From contig CASHTG010000019.1 of NCBI GenBank assembly GCA_949357655.1, forward strand, positions 1,364,001-1,428,000: DNA of 64,000 nucleotides, given 5' to 3'. The notes below the pieces were generated by a model, which made no database searches, was not told the DNA's origin, and saw nothing but the letters and a program-made list of their open reading frames with translations. Of this stretch, positions 37,684 to 48,685 are shown one piece after another. Position numbers and translations under genes: made by a program. Every line of letters starts with the position of its first letter. Position 1 is the first letter of the stretch. This DNA is from Parascedosporium putredinis (taxonomy: Eukaryota > Ascomycota > Sordariomycetes > Microascales > Microascaceae).

Positions 37684-38043
37684 TCAATGTATCTTGTAAG
37701 GATCCATTGGATCGAACTGTTTGAGACGCTCTTGGAGGGGAGCTAACTCGGAGCTCTCAAATTTATAGAGGGGGGATCGGCCCATACTGGATCCCTCTAG
37801 CAAGGCTGCGTAGTTCGGAATGACGTCGACCCCCTTGACCACCGCCGTCTTCACCCTCAGTCTCTTCGTGAACGTTTTTGCGTGTTCAATGCTTCCCACG
37901 TGCACCCAACGCAACCACAGGTCAAGTAGCGCCTTGAACAAGCCAAGCGACTCGTTTTCAGTCGCAAACTCAAGGTACCGAACAACATCAACCCAAAGAG
38001 GATGATGGAGACAATGTTCCCGTCTCGTTACCAGCCAGCTGAT
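37684..38043 (-). other. Protein-like open frame, possible 3' exon or gene relic
   Basis: A minus-strand frame of 119 codons is open from just after a TAA (38046-38044) to TGA (37686-37684). Its composition looks like a folded protein rather than chance, for example WVDVVRYLEFATENESLGLF, LLDLWLRWVHVGSIEHAKTF and ELAPLQERLKQFDPMDPYKI. It lacks an early ATG; the sequence just upstream ends AAATCAG, a usable splice acceptor, so it could be a terminal exon. No upstream exon was recognised, and no family. It could be the remnant of a degraded gene. Confidence 0.3.
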
Positions 38044-41000
38044 TTACCGTGAACCCGCGAAATGAGAACCCGCGGTAAATAACAATCGGCCTCTATCCTC
38101 GGCTCACCTGAATTGCCAGATTCATCCGAATTTTCTTTCTTTTTTTTCTCTCCTCCTCTCTTAATTCCCCAAATTGGCTGCGTGGCCCCGGGGATCCGGA
38201 TGGGGAGTCAAATTCAAAGAGAAGGGGAGAACTAAACAGGAGAGTACAATGAGAACTCAGGTAGATTGGGATTGCAATCTATCCGACAAGGGGCAAAAAA
38301 GGTTATGAGAGGACGTGTCCGCGTGGGAAACCACAGAAAGAAGGTGAGCGCCGGTTGATTCAGCGTTACTCATGCCGTGCGCCGTCCCATTTCGCTTCTA
38401 AGAATAGTCGAAGAGAAACCGACGCGCGCAATCTATGCCAGCTCAACCCACGGCGATGGCGATTTTTGGATAAGGAGGAGAGACAAAGAAGGGCGTGTCC
38501 ATGTCGGCGCGATCAACTCAATCCTCACGCCGAAGAGATATGCTTCCCCACCTCGAACAAAGATCATTTTCTCTAAAGGGGAAAAAAGAGGAGGGAAGCA
38601 AATTCGTCCCCGAGCCCCGTTCCCCACCTCGATCAAGCGCAAGTAGTAGCATTTTTGCTTCCTGGGTTTCTTCTCGTGCCATCTTCCTCGTACGCCAAGT
38701 CGGCGCCGGACCGAGCATGCTCCGTTTTGACGAAAAATCAAAAAAAAATCAAAAAATCTCGCCTTTCGTCTCGACTACACGAGGAGGAGAAGCTCGGCTA
38801 GAGGCCGATGCCAGGGATTGATAAGTGATCGTCGGCCCATGTCCCGACATGAAATCGTCCCTTCAGCGCAAATCATCGATATTGACAGGTTGAGATGCCT
38901 GTGCTCTCTCAGGTCTCGACTGTCAGTGGGTAGAGATACTCAAGGGAGGCGGACAAAGTACAGGTACACTCTTTGTTCAATGGTTGCTTGTGCCGTTCAG
39001 GTGGCAGCGAGTCTGGCCAACCTGAAACCAGCCCAGCCTTGAAGTGCTCAATAAATTTATTTTCCCTCGTTCACGCCCCCTCCCCAACCCCACCCGCCCC
39101 CTCTCAATTGCCCCTTCTCCTGGGTGCCTCGAGAGGCATGGTCCCTCCCCCACCTCTTTCGAGGCATCACCTCTCCGCCAATCGATCTTGGGAAACCCAG
39201 TGCTTGTCGACAACCTCAGCATCCCGACACGGACAGTTGCATCCCCCAGACCTCGTATCCTTGGGTGGTTCAGGAACATGGGTCAGCTCCGTCAAATCGT
39301 CGGGTCGGAGGCGACGGACTTGCAGTTGCTGCTTTTAGCGGAAATGGACCGGCTCCGGTCACTGGCAACTTGGCGGCGTTGGTGCCAAAATCCACAACCA
39401 CATCTTGATTAAAATGTCCCATGGAAGAATGGAAGAACAGCCACGCATCCATTCTAGAGAGGAGATCCATGGATGTCATGAGGCAGCGGTAGTGACGTGA
39501 CAGTTTCAATTGATAGTCAACCACCAATGAGGGAAAAGAAAGGCGGAGTTTACAGGAGAGGGAGAGCAGAGAAAGAAAGAAGAAAGAAAGAAAGAAGGAA
39601 AAAGAAAAAGAAGAAGAAAAAAGGAAAAAAGAAAGGAAACATGGGGAAGAAGCGCAACTTTCTAGCCTTTGGTGTTCCGGGTAGTGTTAGATTGAAGATG
39701 CAGTAGCCCCTTCCCAAAACTTACAAGAGGAGTACCTCCACATCGCCGCTGTCCCTGCATTTTTGTGGCCGCGCCGTTGAATGCAAGAAATCGCCCAGGA
39801 CCAACAGTAGGGGAAAGTTAAACTCAGATTGAAGTATGAAGCAAATGAAGGGGCTCAGCGAGGGGAATCCTGTGTGTTAGCCGCTCGTGAATAACTCGTT
39901 TGGAGCCAAGGTTGATGTGGACCTGTGGCTTTTGCATTTCATTCTTGATCAGTTTTGCGCTTCTTTGGAAACCGCTAAAGAATTCAACGCTTAATGTAGC
40001 ATCCGGCGTCAAACCGCGAGTGTTTTCGTGCTAGATGTGAGCACTTGACTCGAGGTCGACAATCCACTCTATTACCCTGACTGATAGATTTTTTTGGCGT
40101 TGTCTCGGTATCCCAATGCCAACGATCACCTAGCATATACCTCGGTAGTGCGCTGTTGGTGCTTATGCGTCAACTTTAGCCCGCATAACATTTCATCTCA
40201 AGAGAGAGGCGCAATGGTGCCAGGCATGATGTTTCGCGCGCGGCGGCGGCGTTGAGGCCGAGGTCTCCCGACTAAGGGGCCGGCTCTGCCAGAGTTTTGG
40301 GTGGATGGCCATGGGTGCTGCGGCCGGGCAATCTATCGGGCGAGTAGAAGAGCTTAAGAAGGATAGGTAGAATGTCGACAGATGCATTCCAGAGAACAGC
40401 ATGTCTGGATCTGCGGCATGGCTCGATCCGTTCTGAGACGAAGTCTTGCTCTGACAGGCCCTAGTGTAGTTCCATGTGTCATCCACCAGTATTGTATAGC
40501 CTAGCCTTGCCCCAGTGACACGCAGTAGCTCAACGCCGTGCCCAGGTCTCAAACGCCGGCAGACGACCTCGAGGCAGACCGCGTCTTGCCCTGATCAAGG
40601 AAAAGCACTCACATGCTTTGCGGGGACCACTCGCCTTGATACAAACTAGCAACAAACACAAACGTAACAGGGATGTTCATGACTGGGGGACCACCGACGC
40701 CTAGCAAAGCAAGTTGTGGGTGCGGTAAACGATAACGTCGACAAGCAGACAGAAAACGACGCATTACCCCCGATGCCCTGTCAAGCCTGTTCACATCCGC
40801 CAGTGGCAGGAAGACAAAAAAAGGGCCCTGCTTCGAGAGAATCATCCAAGCTCGACGCCGGTAGATGATCCAGCCCGTCAGTACCCTGTGCGACCGACAC
40901 TGCAAGCGCGCGCGCGCTCGCATTTACAATAGACGCACTATTACACTTGCTGTTTGACCTCGTGACTTTATAATTCATGCATTTGGCCGAGTCTTCACCT

Positions 41001-42969
41001 ATGTTTTGTTGGCGTCCTCCAACTCATCCGTTCTTTGCCTGCCAAGCTCTCCCTGCACCCGTTGCAGCGGTGAGGAAGATGATCCTCGCGCGATCCGTCT
41101 GCGCAGCTGTGAAGGGCGTGCAACGAAGTGCCTCTCCGTACTGTTACATTGAAGAATCGTCTCGACGCAAGCCGTATTATTGATGGATTCAATTGCCCTG
41201 AGAGCCCATGATGGTGACGCCAAACAGCTGGTCCGGCTCACCCATCTGCAAGTCAGCGATCATTAGTGTGGATAGGGTCGGCCCCTGCGAAACACTAAGG
41301 CCAAAGAGGATAGGATGAGAACAGAGCGAGGTATCTGGACCAGGAAGGTCGGGCCCCCTTTGACCATGGAGAAGGCAAGATGTTTGAGAGCCAAGGTCTT
41401 GTCCAATCACAACGTCCAGCATTGACCAAGACATGAAACATGGTGGGCAGCCTTGGGCCAATCATCAGCCACCAACCCATCATCGTTTGAACCAGACTTC
41501 TGTTGGTTGTTTTCCAGCTCAATCCAAACCTTCACGGGCGTGGTGTCTCCTCAAAGGATTGCGATTGCGATTGATGGACAAAAGTAACTCATAAAGGTAA
41601 AACGTGATGTTGGATGATTTCCCAGTACCGAGGCAGGTGTATCTGTTACCCCATGACTGCCTGCTGCTCCCGCGCTCTTGAGCCTCGGGCCTTGCTAGAA
41701 TATAGCCCAGGTTTGGCGCATTTTGTGCGTGATGACTGCGTGATGGCTCGTCTAACATGCCCTTGAGGTCAGCGTCGAGGAGTCTCGTGCCCGAGACCCA
41801 TGCTCATCTTCCCTGTTAACGTTGCGTTTGCAAAGGAACAAGTCCGCTTCCCATGTCGCGTCTTTGGCCCTTTCTCTGGAAAAAGTTTCCCATGCTACGT
41901 TTTGAGTCCGGATACCCGTACACCCGCGCGACTTTTCCATCAACCCCGGACGACGAACCCGCCACCAAACGCGCTCGCCGGGTTGCAGGTTCCGAACGGT
42001 TTTGAAAGCTTCGGCGACGCTTTCCGTTGCAGGTTCTCGAAACATGCCCTGGAACCTGGTTCTCTCCGGATAGACTTCTTTGCGACTTCTTTCGGGAATC
42101 TTTTTTTCTCCTAAGGAAAAATTCATTTCCAAACGTTAAGGGATAACTCTCCGAGTTTTTTTTTTTTGGGCTGGGTTGGGTTAGGGTTGAATCAGTCCAA
42201 TAGATTGGTCGTGTCGTTTTCATTGATTTGCACTCCTTTCGGCGGGTTTCGGTCTACACTGCACTGCAGGAAGGGAACGCTTTCTTCCCTGTCCTATGGG
42301 TTAACACACACCTTCACGTCTATTCCAACAGCTTTCCATTCCTAGATGCATACATATTCATGCATGGCTATAGGGTGGCACACGTCTCGGGAGAAAGAGG
42401 GGCGAGTGGTGATCGATGGGCGCTTCTCAAGAAAGTCTTGTGTCCGCGACTCGAGCCAAACGGGTGGCGCATTATGACTAGATAACTGTTAAGTTGCTGA
42501 ATGCTGAATTCTCTAGTAGCTAGCCGCATGTGCGCTAAACCATCACCTCATACATTGACAGACTATTCTACGAAGTAGATAATACTGTTTGATTGTAACA
42601 TTGGGAGGAAAATCAACAGACATATGTTGTATCTGTAGAAGGATGGGGACGACTTGGAAGGGCAGAGTATCCACAGCTGGAAGCAGTTGCCCTCTCTTGC
42701 ACGCTAGGCAAAATTCTCACCACTTTTTTTTTTTTTCGCTTATGGAAGGCGATGATATCAAGCTGACTGACCAGGTGCTTGCTTGCCTCTTTAATGCACG
42801 AGACCACGAATATCTAAGAGAAATACCGGATCAGGTTGAAGGGGAGAAGAAGAGTTCATTTCGCTGCCCGAGTGTGGCCCTGGAAAAAAGACTTTATCAT
42901 ATCTGTGAAAGATATCAAATTGATTCAGCTCATTGCCCTCCCCAGCTCATAATTCATCACTCAGCCATC
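38044..42969. other. Gene-poor region, right part
   Basis: About 4.9 kb in which I recognise no gene on either strand. It contains an imperfect GAACCCGCG direct repeat with TTACCG/CGGTAA ends at about 38044-38080, a long purine tract at 39559-39640, and T runs at 42157-42167 and 42725-42736. The last several hundred bases should be the RPC19 promoter. Confidence 0.45.
39559..39640. repeat. Purine-only (GA/AAG) tract
   Basis: About 80 bases almost wholly A and G on the plus strand, made of AAAG, AAG and GAAA units. It is low-complexity intergenic sequence. Confidence 0.85.
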
Positions 42970-43705
42970 ATGCCCAGCTCACAACCCACACAACGCATCG
43001 AGTCTCAGGACGCCATGATGGAGGATGCCCCGCCTAGCGCCCAGGTTAATGACGTGGATGCGGAAGAGGAGGCCGAAGAAGAGGCCGTCCGCGTCAGGAT
43101 TGTAAGATGTGAACTCCTTGCATCCCCGTCTTCAACGCGGTGGAGCGGAACAAGCAGTCGCTAACATGAGAGCGCCCTAGTTACCTGGGTCCGTCGAGAA
43201 CGCTGCCTCATTCGAGATCCTTGAGGAAGGCCACACCATTGGTAACGCCCTTCGATGGATCATCATGAAGAAGTAAGTGGCACAGTTGGGTTTGAAGGGT
43301 AAAGGCCAAACCTCTTGATGCATGCTGACTATCTGCGCCGCAAAGCCCTGACGTCGAGTTTTGCGCTTACACTATTCCTCATCCTTCTGAACCCAAAATG
43401 AACGTTCGCATCCAGACCTATGGTACGTGTGTTCCTTCGTCTATCCCTGTTCCTACGAGTCTATCCTGGCCTGTTGCCCTTCCCTCCATCTTGCCTGTCA
43501 CATCTTGGCCCCTCTCCTTCTCTCATTCACACATAAGAACCGTTGCCTCTTTCAAACGGCATGCGCTTATACCCATCTTTAACACTTCTCCATAGAGGGC
43601 ACCGCCGTGGATGCGCTACAGAAAGGACTGCGGGAACTTGCGGACATCGCAGATGTGATCTCCTCCGAGTATAGCGAAAAGCTAGAGGCCTTCAAGTCCT
43701 CGTAG
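42970..43705 (+). CDS. RPC19: DNA-directed RNA polymerases I and III subunit AC19 (Rpc19)
   Basis: Alpha-like small subunit shared by Pol I and Pol III; it pairs with AC40 to form the assembly platform in the nucleus. There are four exons: 42970-43101, 43181-43272, 43346-43422 and 43596-43705. All introns are GT-AG and all phases fit, giving 136 residues, the usual size. The first 40 residues are an acidic tail (DAEEEAEEEAVRVRI). The core carries ASFEILEEGHTIGNALRWII, VEFCAYTIPHPSEPKMNVRI and GTAVDALQKGLRELADIADV, which cover the alpha-motif of the family. No frame break is seen. It converges with NDUFA6, leaving 176 bp between the stop codons. Confidence 0.95.
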
Positions 43706-43881
43706 GGCGGCGGCCGAGGAGGCCTCTTGCTTAGTATGCCGGATCTGGGGCGCCATGGGATGCGACTCGCGCATCGTACAAGAAAAGGAGGCAAGGCATA
43801 GACGAAAGGCGTTTTAGGATTTATGATTTTTATTGCAAAGCTGTCTAATAGCATATGTACACGTCGGCCCATTGGCCAACT

Positions 43882-44632
43882 CTAGTTACGACCCTAAGAA
43901 ATTCACAAGTTAGCTGTCTATGAATCCAAGTAGAAGAGGACGTGTAGCCAAGGCGAGGCGTGCACGGCGTGATGAAGAGTAAAATGCATACCTCCAAGAA
44001 CCCTCCATGAAATTCGTTGGTAGCCTCTTGTCGCCGCGGAAGTTCTCCTCCTTGAAGTAGGACATGACGTGCGTCGTCTGCTTCCAGAAGTTCATCATTT
44101 CCTGATTTGCCACATTTGTTAGTCAAATCTCTCCACTCGGGACTCTGAGCCGGCCACGATCCCCTGCCCGAAGTAATACAAAGGGTCGGCCTTCGCCTGA
44201 CGAAAAGAATCGTACCTGGTATTCCGCGTTGTTCTTCATGATGAGGACGTCAACAACGGCGAGCTTGTTCACAAACCTGTGCTTTTCAAACTCTTGTCGG
44301 ACTCGCGTTCGAAGGGCCGAGATGGGTAGTGGGATGTTGTACATGGTCTGGATCTCGGGTGCCTTGAGAAGGATCTACTGTCAGCTTCGAATCTACACAC
44401 TCCAATTGAGATATAGTACGGGTAATCAACGACGACAGCTATCTCGTATTCGCGCATCGCAAGGAATTGGACGTACAGCTCGCAGCCAGCTTCGGTAGGA
44501 AGAAAGGACTCGTCGCTTGGCATCGGACCAACCGGCCGCTATCACCCCTATTAGCACGGGAAATCTCATACAAAATAGTTTATCCTTACACTGCCGCGTT
44601 AGAACCGCGAATTGAGTGGGTGTAATTGCCAT
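43882..44632 (-). CDS. NDUFA6: NADH:ubiquinone oxidoreductase LYR subunit (NDUFA6/B14, fungal 14.8 kDa), one frame break
   Basis: Accessory subunit of mitochondrial complex I on the matrix arm, belonging to the LYR-motif proteins that bind acyl carrier protein. There are five exons: 44632-44590, 44538-44477, 44362-44216, 44101-43992 and 43893-43882. The protein starts MAITPTQFAVLTRQ and continues WSDAKRRVLSSYRSWLRA, where the LYR core appears as SYR. Then follow MYNIPLPISALRTRVRQEFE, HRFVNKLAVVDVLI and FWKQTTHVMSYFKEENFRGD. A single missing base in a G run (CCC on plus at 44001-44003) breaks the frame at FMEG; one more G gives the expected ending FLEGRN encoded across the last intron. Length is then 124 residues, as in fungal homologues. 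It diverges from BUD31 over 349 bp. Confidence 0.94.
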
Positions 44633-44981
44633 GATGGGCAGACAATGCTTGCGTTTTACTCAACGAGAGGCAGTGTCTGATCTCTGCACGAACTCGACGA
44701 GGCTCAATTGGAGTTGAATCGTCAGTCCAATGAGAATCACGTGACACATACATGCTGGAACCAACCGCGAATTTCGATTAGTAAGGAGGCCAGGACTGCT
44801 TGTCAAGGCTTCCAAATCTTATTTTTGAAGCTGTTTTGCCCCACTATTGCCTCTGACCAGGCTGAACACTCACACTGCATCCTCCCTTTTCCGCGAGCAC
44901 CGCGACACAGGACGAGTCCCTTGAGCCACGATCTTCGTTTCCCAATCGACTGAAGTATTCCGAAAAATTACCTTCTAAAGA
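44633..44981. promoter_or_regulatory. Bidirectional promoter region NDUFA6 / BUD31
   Basis: Only 349 bp separate the two divergent start codons, so both promoters and both 5' UTRs must lie here or overlap. No TATA box at a convincing distance was identified. Confidence 0.6.
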
Positions 44982-45514
44982 ATGCCACCGATACGCACGT
45001 CCACAAAGCGAAAGGCTCCGCCCGACGGGTTTAGCGACATCGAAGATGACTTACTTGTCTTCGCCAACAAGATGAAGGATGCGCAGAACAAGCCGCCACC
45101 CCCGGGGCCGAAGCACCAAGCGCAATGGGAGATCTTTCAAATCTCTCATCAGAGGAGCCGCTATGTGTACGATCTTTACTACGACAAGGAAGCCATCGAC
45201 AAGAAACTGTACGACTGGCTCCTCAAGAATGGGTATGCCGATGCCATGCTCATAGCAAAGTGGAAGAAGCAAGGATATGAAAAGGTTTGTTGGCTATGGC
45301 CCCTATCCTACCTATCAGCCTCACTGTCTATCTAGAATCGATCGATGACTAACGTCAAGGAATTTCATAGCTTTGCTGTCTGCGATGTGTCCAAACGAAG
45401 GAGACCAATTTCAACTCGACCTGTATTTGCCGAGTCCCGAGAGCTCAGCTCAAGGATGATCAGGAGATCCAGTGCGTGAGCTGTGGATGCCGAGGGTGCG
45501 CTTCGAGTGATTAA
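44982..45514 (+). CDS. BUD31: Pre-mRNA splicing factor Bud31/Cwc14 (G10 family)
   Basis: Zinc-binding component of the NineTeen-associated spliceosome core. There are two exons: 44982-45284 and 45371-45514. The intron starts GTTTGT and ends ATAG, and 148 residues result. The N-terminus is MPPIRTSTKRKAPPDGFSDI. The conserved middle includes RSRYVYDLYYDKEAIDKKLY and ADAMLIAKWKKQGYEK. Exon 2 holds the cysteine-rich part: LCCLRCVQTKETNF, CICRVPRAQL and CVSCGCRGCASSD, which fits the zinc-cluster arrangement of the family. The frame is intact. The gene converges with the zinc-finger gene, 265 bp between ends. Confidence 0.97.
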
Positions 45515-45779
45515 TGGACAGGGTGGGGGTTTTCATTTATATCTGTCTTGGATCTTACTTTCGTCCGATGCTTTATCTTTACGAAGCAGGACCACGGCGT
45601 TTGGCAACATGGAAGCATAGCGAAGATTGCGTTACAACCTGGAATTTCACCACAAGAATGTCATGGCAGGGAATGAAAGAAGGGGTTAAGGCGAGGCGGG
45701 CAAAAGGAGGATTTCCGTCACCCAACGGCGTTCGACCCTATCTGATCTATGAGACGGCGGGTAAGGAAGGGTGTACGAT

Positions 45780-46655
45780 TCAAGTCTTCGAAAATCCCGA
45801 ACGACCACCGCGCCCAAACCGGATATTTGTTGGTACGAACTGCAACGCAGACATGGCGCCTGTCAGCCCTTCCATCTCCTCATCTCGATCCTCTTCCTCG
45901 GAAGACGAGGTTTCGTCTTCTTTGCCGGGGCTCTTATCCGCCGCTTGCTTGCCAGCGAGGGCGGTCTCGTTCTGGCCTTTCCTGTCCCTTTCGGCCGCCT
46001 CCAAAAGACTAGCTCGTCTTCGAGAGTCCCTGGGCTGAAAGTTGATGGACGACCGACGCCGGCCATGTCCGCTTTCTAGGAGGAGAGATCTCCTTCCATC
46101 AATACCTTCTTTAGTTAGGGCGAAGAAGAAGTTTTTGGGATACCCGTGCTTATCGATAAGATGAAGCCTTCGTTTCTGAGGAGTTCTACATCTTCTTTCA
46201 CAACCCTCGACGAAGCATGAATACTACATGGCCATGGAATATTAGTGGCAATGCTGATGAGGCTTATTGAACCAAAAGGGGAGCCTTTGGTATGATAGTG
46301 TGAGAAGACGACTTGCTGTATGTTCGCCTCGATCGCGCTTTACGGCCACGAACGAGTCGTGGCACTCTTCAATATGTACGTTGAGCAAGTGCTCAGAGGG
46401 CATGTTCTTGTCGCATTCCAGACACCTATTCAGATGTGCCTTGTTGTAATGCGCTTCATAATCCTCGTAGGTTTGGAAGGACAGGGCCTCCTTGTGAGGA
46501 GGCATGGAGCATTTCATAGCTGCCACTAACTCGTCGTCCGAGGCAGCGCTATCGAGGTTCACGAGTTTGGCGGCCGGGGCCGCGCGCGGGTCCACTTCTG
46601 GTAGCTCTTGGGCATCCACGCCTGTGCCGTCTTCAGGCTCTCGTAAGCGCTTCAT
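45780..46655 (-). CDS. C2H2 zinc-finger protein, ZNF511-like, with a GC-AG intron
   Basis: Exon 1 is 46655-46317 (113 codons) and exon 2 is 46223-45780 (148 codons including stop), giving 260 residues. Finger 1 lies around C49...H69/H74. Finger 2 has C78, C81, H94 and H99. Finger 3, after the intron, is CFVEGCERRC... with C116, C121, H134 and H139. It is followed by KHGYPKNFFFALTKEGIDGR, which resembles the block after the last finger in ZNF511-type proteins. The tail is basic then acidic (SSSEEEDRDEEMEGLTGAMS) and ends RFGRGGRSGFSKT. No GT donor fits the junction; the donor is ACA|GCAAGT, a textbook GC-AG site, and it joins the two coding blocks in phase. The biochemical role of the family is poorly known. 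Confidence 0.82.
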
Positions 46656-48571
46656 GCTCCTTTTTCTTTGATTATATACGTATATATATAAATATGGATA
46701 GAGATTGAAACATTGGGCTTCTTCAACAGTGATAAGGTGCCACTTCAGTTTGTCTAGCGCCAGGGGAGGAGGGTGGGACTGGAGAGATAGAACAACGTAT
46801 GAGAATTATATACTTGCTGCCAGAAGAAAGAAATGGTCTGTTGAGCCTGCCCGCGAGTCAATATGTGACGGTCTGGTGGTGTGAGTAGGCTCCGAGACGT
46901 TGTTTCTGGAGTATTGGCGAATAGTTTAGCGCTTAGCCCGCCCCAAATGGACTGGGAAGGGGCACTGGAGTGCTCAAGGGGGAGAGGACTGTCCGAAAAT
47001 GTCTTGCCTCGTTCGTTTTAGAGTCTGTGGTCGCAATTCTGCAGGTGCCTGAGAGGGAGAGAGGGGAGAAAAATGGTTGCAAAAGGGACTCTTAAGTGGC
47101 AGAGACGTTTATTACCCCCGTTCCTGAGATGGTGTGTTGGGTATCGACGGCGCCTAGGAGTCGAGGAAACAACAGGGGTCATTGATGGGAAAAGCGTGCA
47201 GTAATTCGAGAATAACCGAACCCAAGTCAGGACGAAGTCAGAGCGGGGCCCATTTTTCAGTATCAATCGGGGGACGGAAATGTCAGTTGGCGGTATGCCG
47301 GACTTCCACTCCAAGATCATTGATGCACATGTACGCGGGGTTCAGCAACAAGGGACGCAACGGATGAGTAAGGGCCAACGATTCCATGGGACGGAGCTGA
47401 TATTGAAGACATCCATGGATCTCTCGATCTCTCTCCACTGGACGGAAATTTATTTTTCTCTCTTTTTTCGTTTACGTCCCCTCACGGCACAGCGCCCACA
47501 TTGAAGTGACCATTGTGGCTCACCAACCTGCCTGACGCGGTGCTCGACTATTATTAGACCTGGGGTATGAGTTATCAACGGATGTGGCGACACAAGAGGG
47601 GGTCCATGAAGAGTTAGTCCTTAAGCTTAGGCATTCGTGCCCATTGAGCTGGTCCATGCAGGTTCTGAGCAGTGCGGTGGTGCGGTCTGATTGCATTTGG
47701 GCCCTGGGACTGAACATGGGGCATTTAACCGAGTTTCCCCGGGAGTAGCAAGGACGGACCAAACGTCCAGTTAGTAGTTGGATTTGGTCTTCTCCCACCA
47801 AAACTTTGGGGGAGACGCAAAGTACCCGCTTAGTTTATGACTTGGGTGTCTCACGGCACGTGTTGAGCCTTCATCATTCCTTATTCATTTTCAACCTTCA
47901 TCGACAAGCCTAGTAAACACGCTCTCAGGCCAGCCTTTTTGCTGTCTAACAAAGACAACCTAGCCTCATTCCACAGGGTGTTACTTTTCGCCCTATTCCT
48001 TTTTCTTCCTCATCGCTCCCGGTCTCCCGTATCTTCGAAGCGCCGAGTTCATCTGGACGACTTCGCGACCACAGCTCCGTCGTGTGCTGTGCTTGTGTCG
48101 TCGCCATAAACCCCTTGCTTTCTCCAATGCCAGCTTGTTGCGATGCGCCAGTGTTCCCGGGTCGAGTTGAGCATATAGACGACGACGACTCACAGCCTGT
48201 ATAGCGCGGGGCTCAGGCTCTTCATTAATTTTCGTGCTCTCCCAGGGATTATTCCCTGCGCTCTTGCCCTCGGCGAGCGTCGCATGGTCTTCTCCTTAAC
48301 AGCCAAGCTACTCTTCTAATTCTCCGTTTTCCGTTTTCGTTCTTCTGCTTCTACTTCTTCTTTTTACTCTTTCTTTCCACCACTTCCTCTCTAGCAGCAT
48401 GAGGCAAGGGTGTGCAACAGTTTGTCAAGCTCAAATACAGCACTTTCCGTGACCCCTCCCTCTTCCGCCTCTATTTTCTCCGACTCCGAACTGGCGGTTC
48501 TGAAGCGCCCACCTCCTAATTCCATTCGCGGCGGCCCCCAACTTGTGCCCGTCTTGTTGCTATCTTACGTC
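46656..48571. other. Divergent intergenic region
   Basis: Promoters of the zinc-finger gene and the EST1/SMG7-like gene. The right end (48290-48570) is CT-rich leader-like sequence. No gene is recognised; the open frames present are short and featureless. Confidence 0.5.
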
Positions 48572-48653
48572 ATGGCTTCTGAAGCAGCCGCCGACCGGGT
48601 AGCAGAAGTCGCGGGAGTCTGGAAGTATGTTTGTCTTCCTAGCGAAGGGGAAG

Positions 48654-48685
<32 letters not shown>

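Noticed and set aside
42155..42190. TTAGGGTT telomere-like sequence
   Set aside because: Only a single partial unit within GGGTTGGGTTAGGG; no tandem array, so not an interstitial telomere.
45514..46038. 174-codon plus-strand open frame
   Set aside because: Antisense to exon 2 of the zinc-finger gene.
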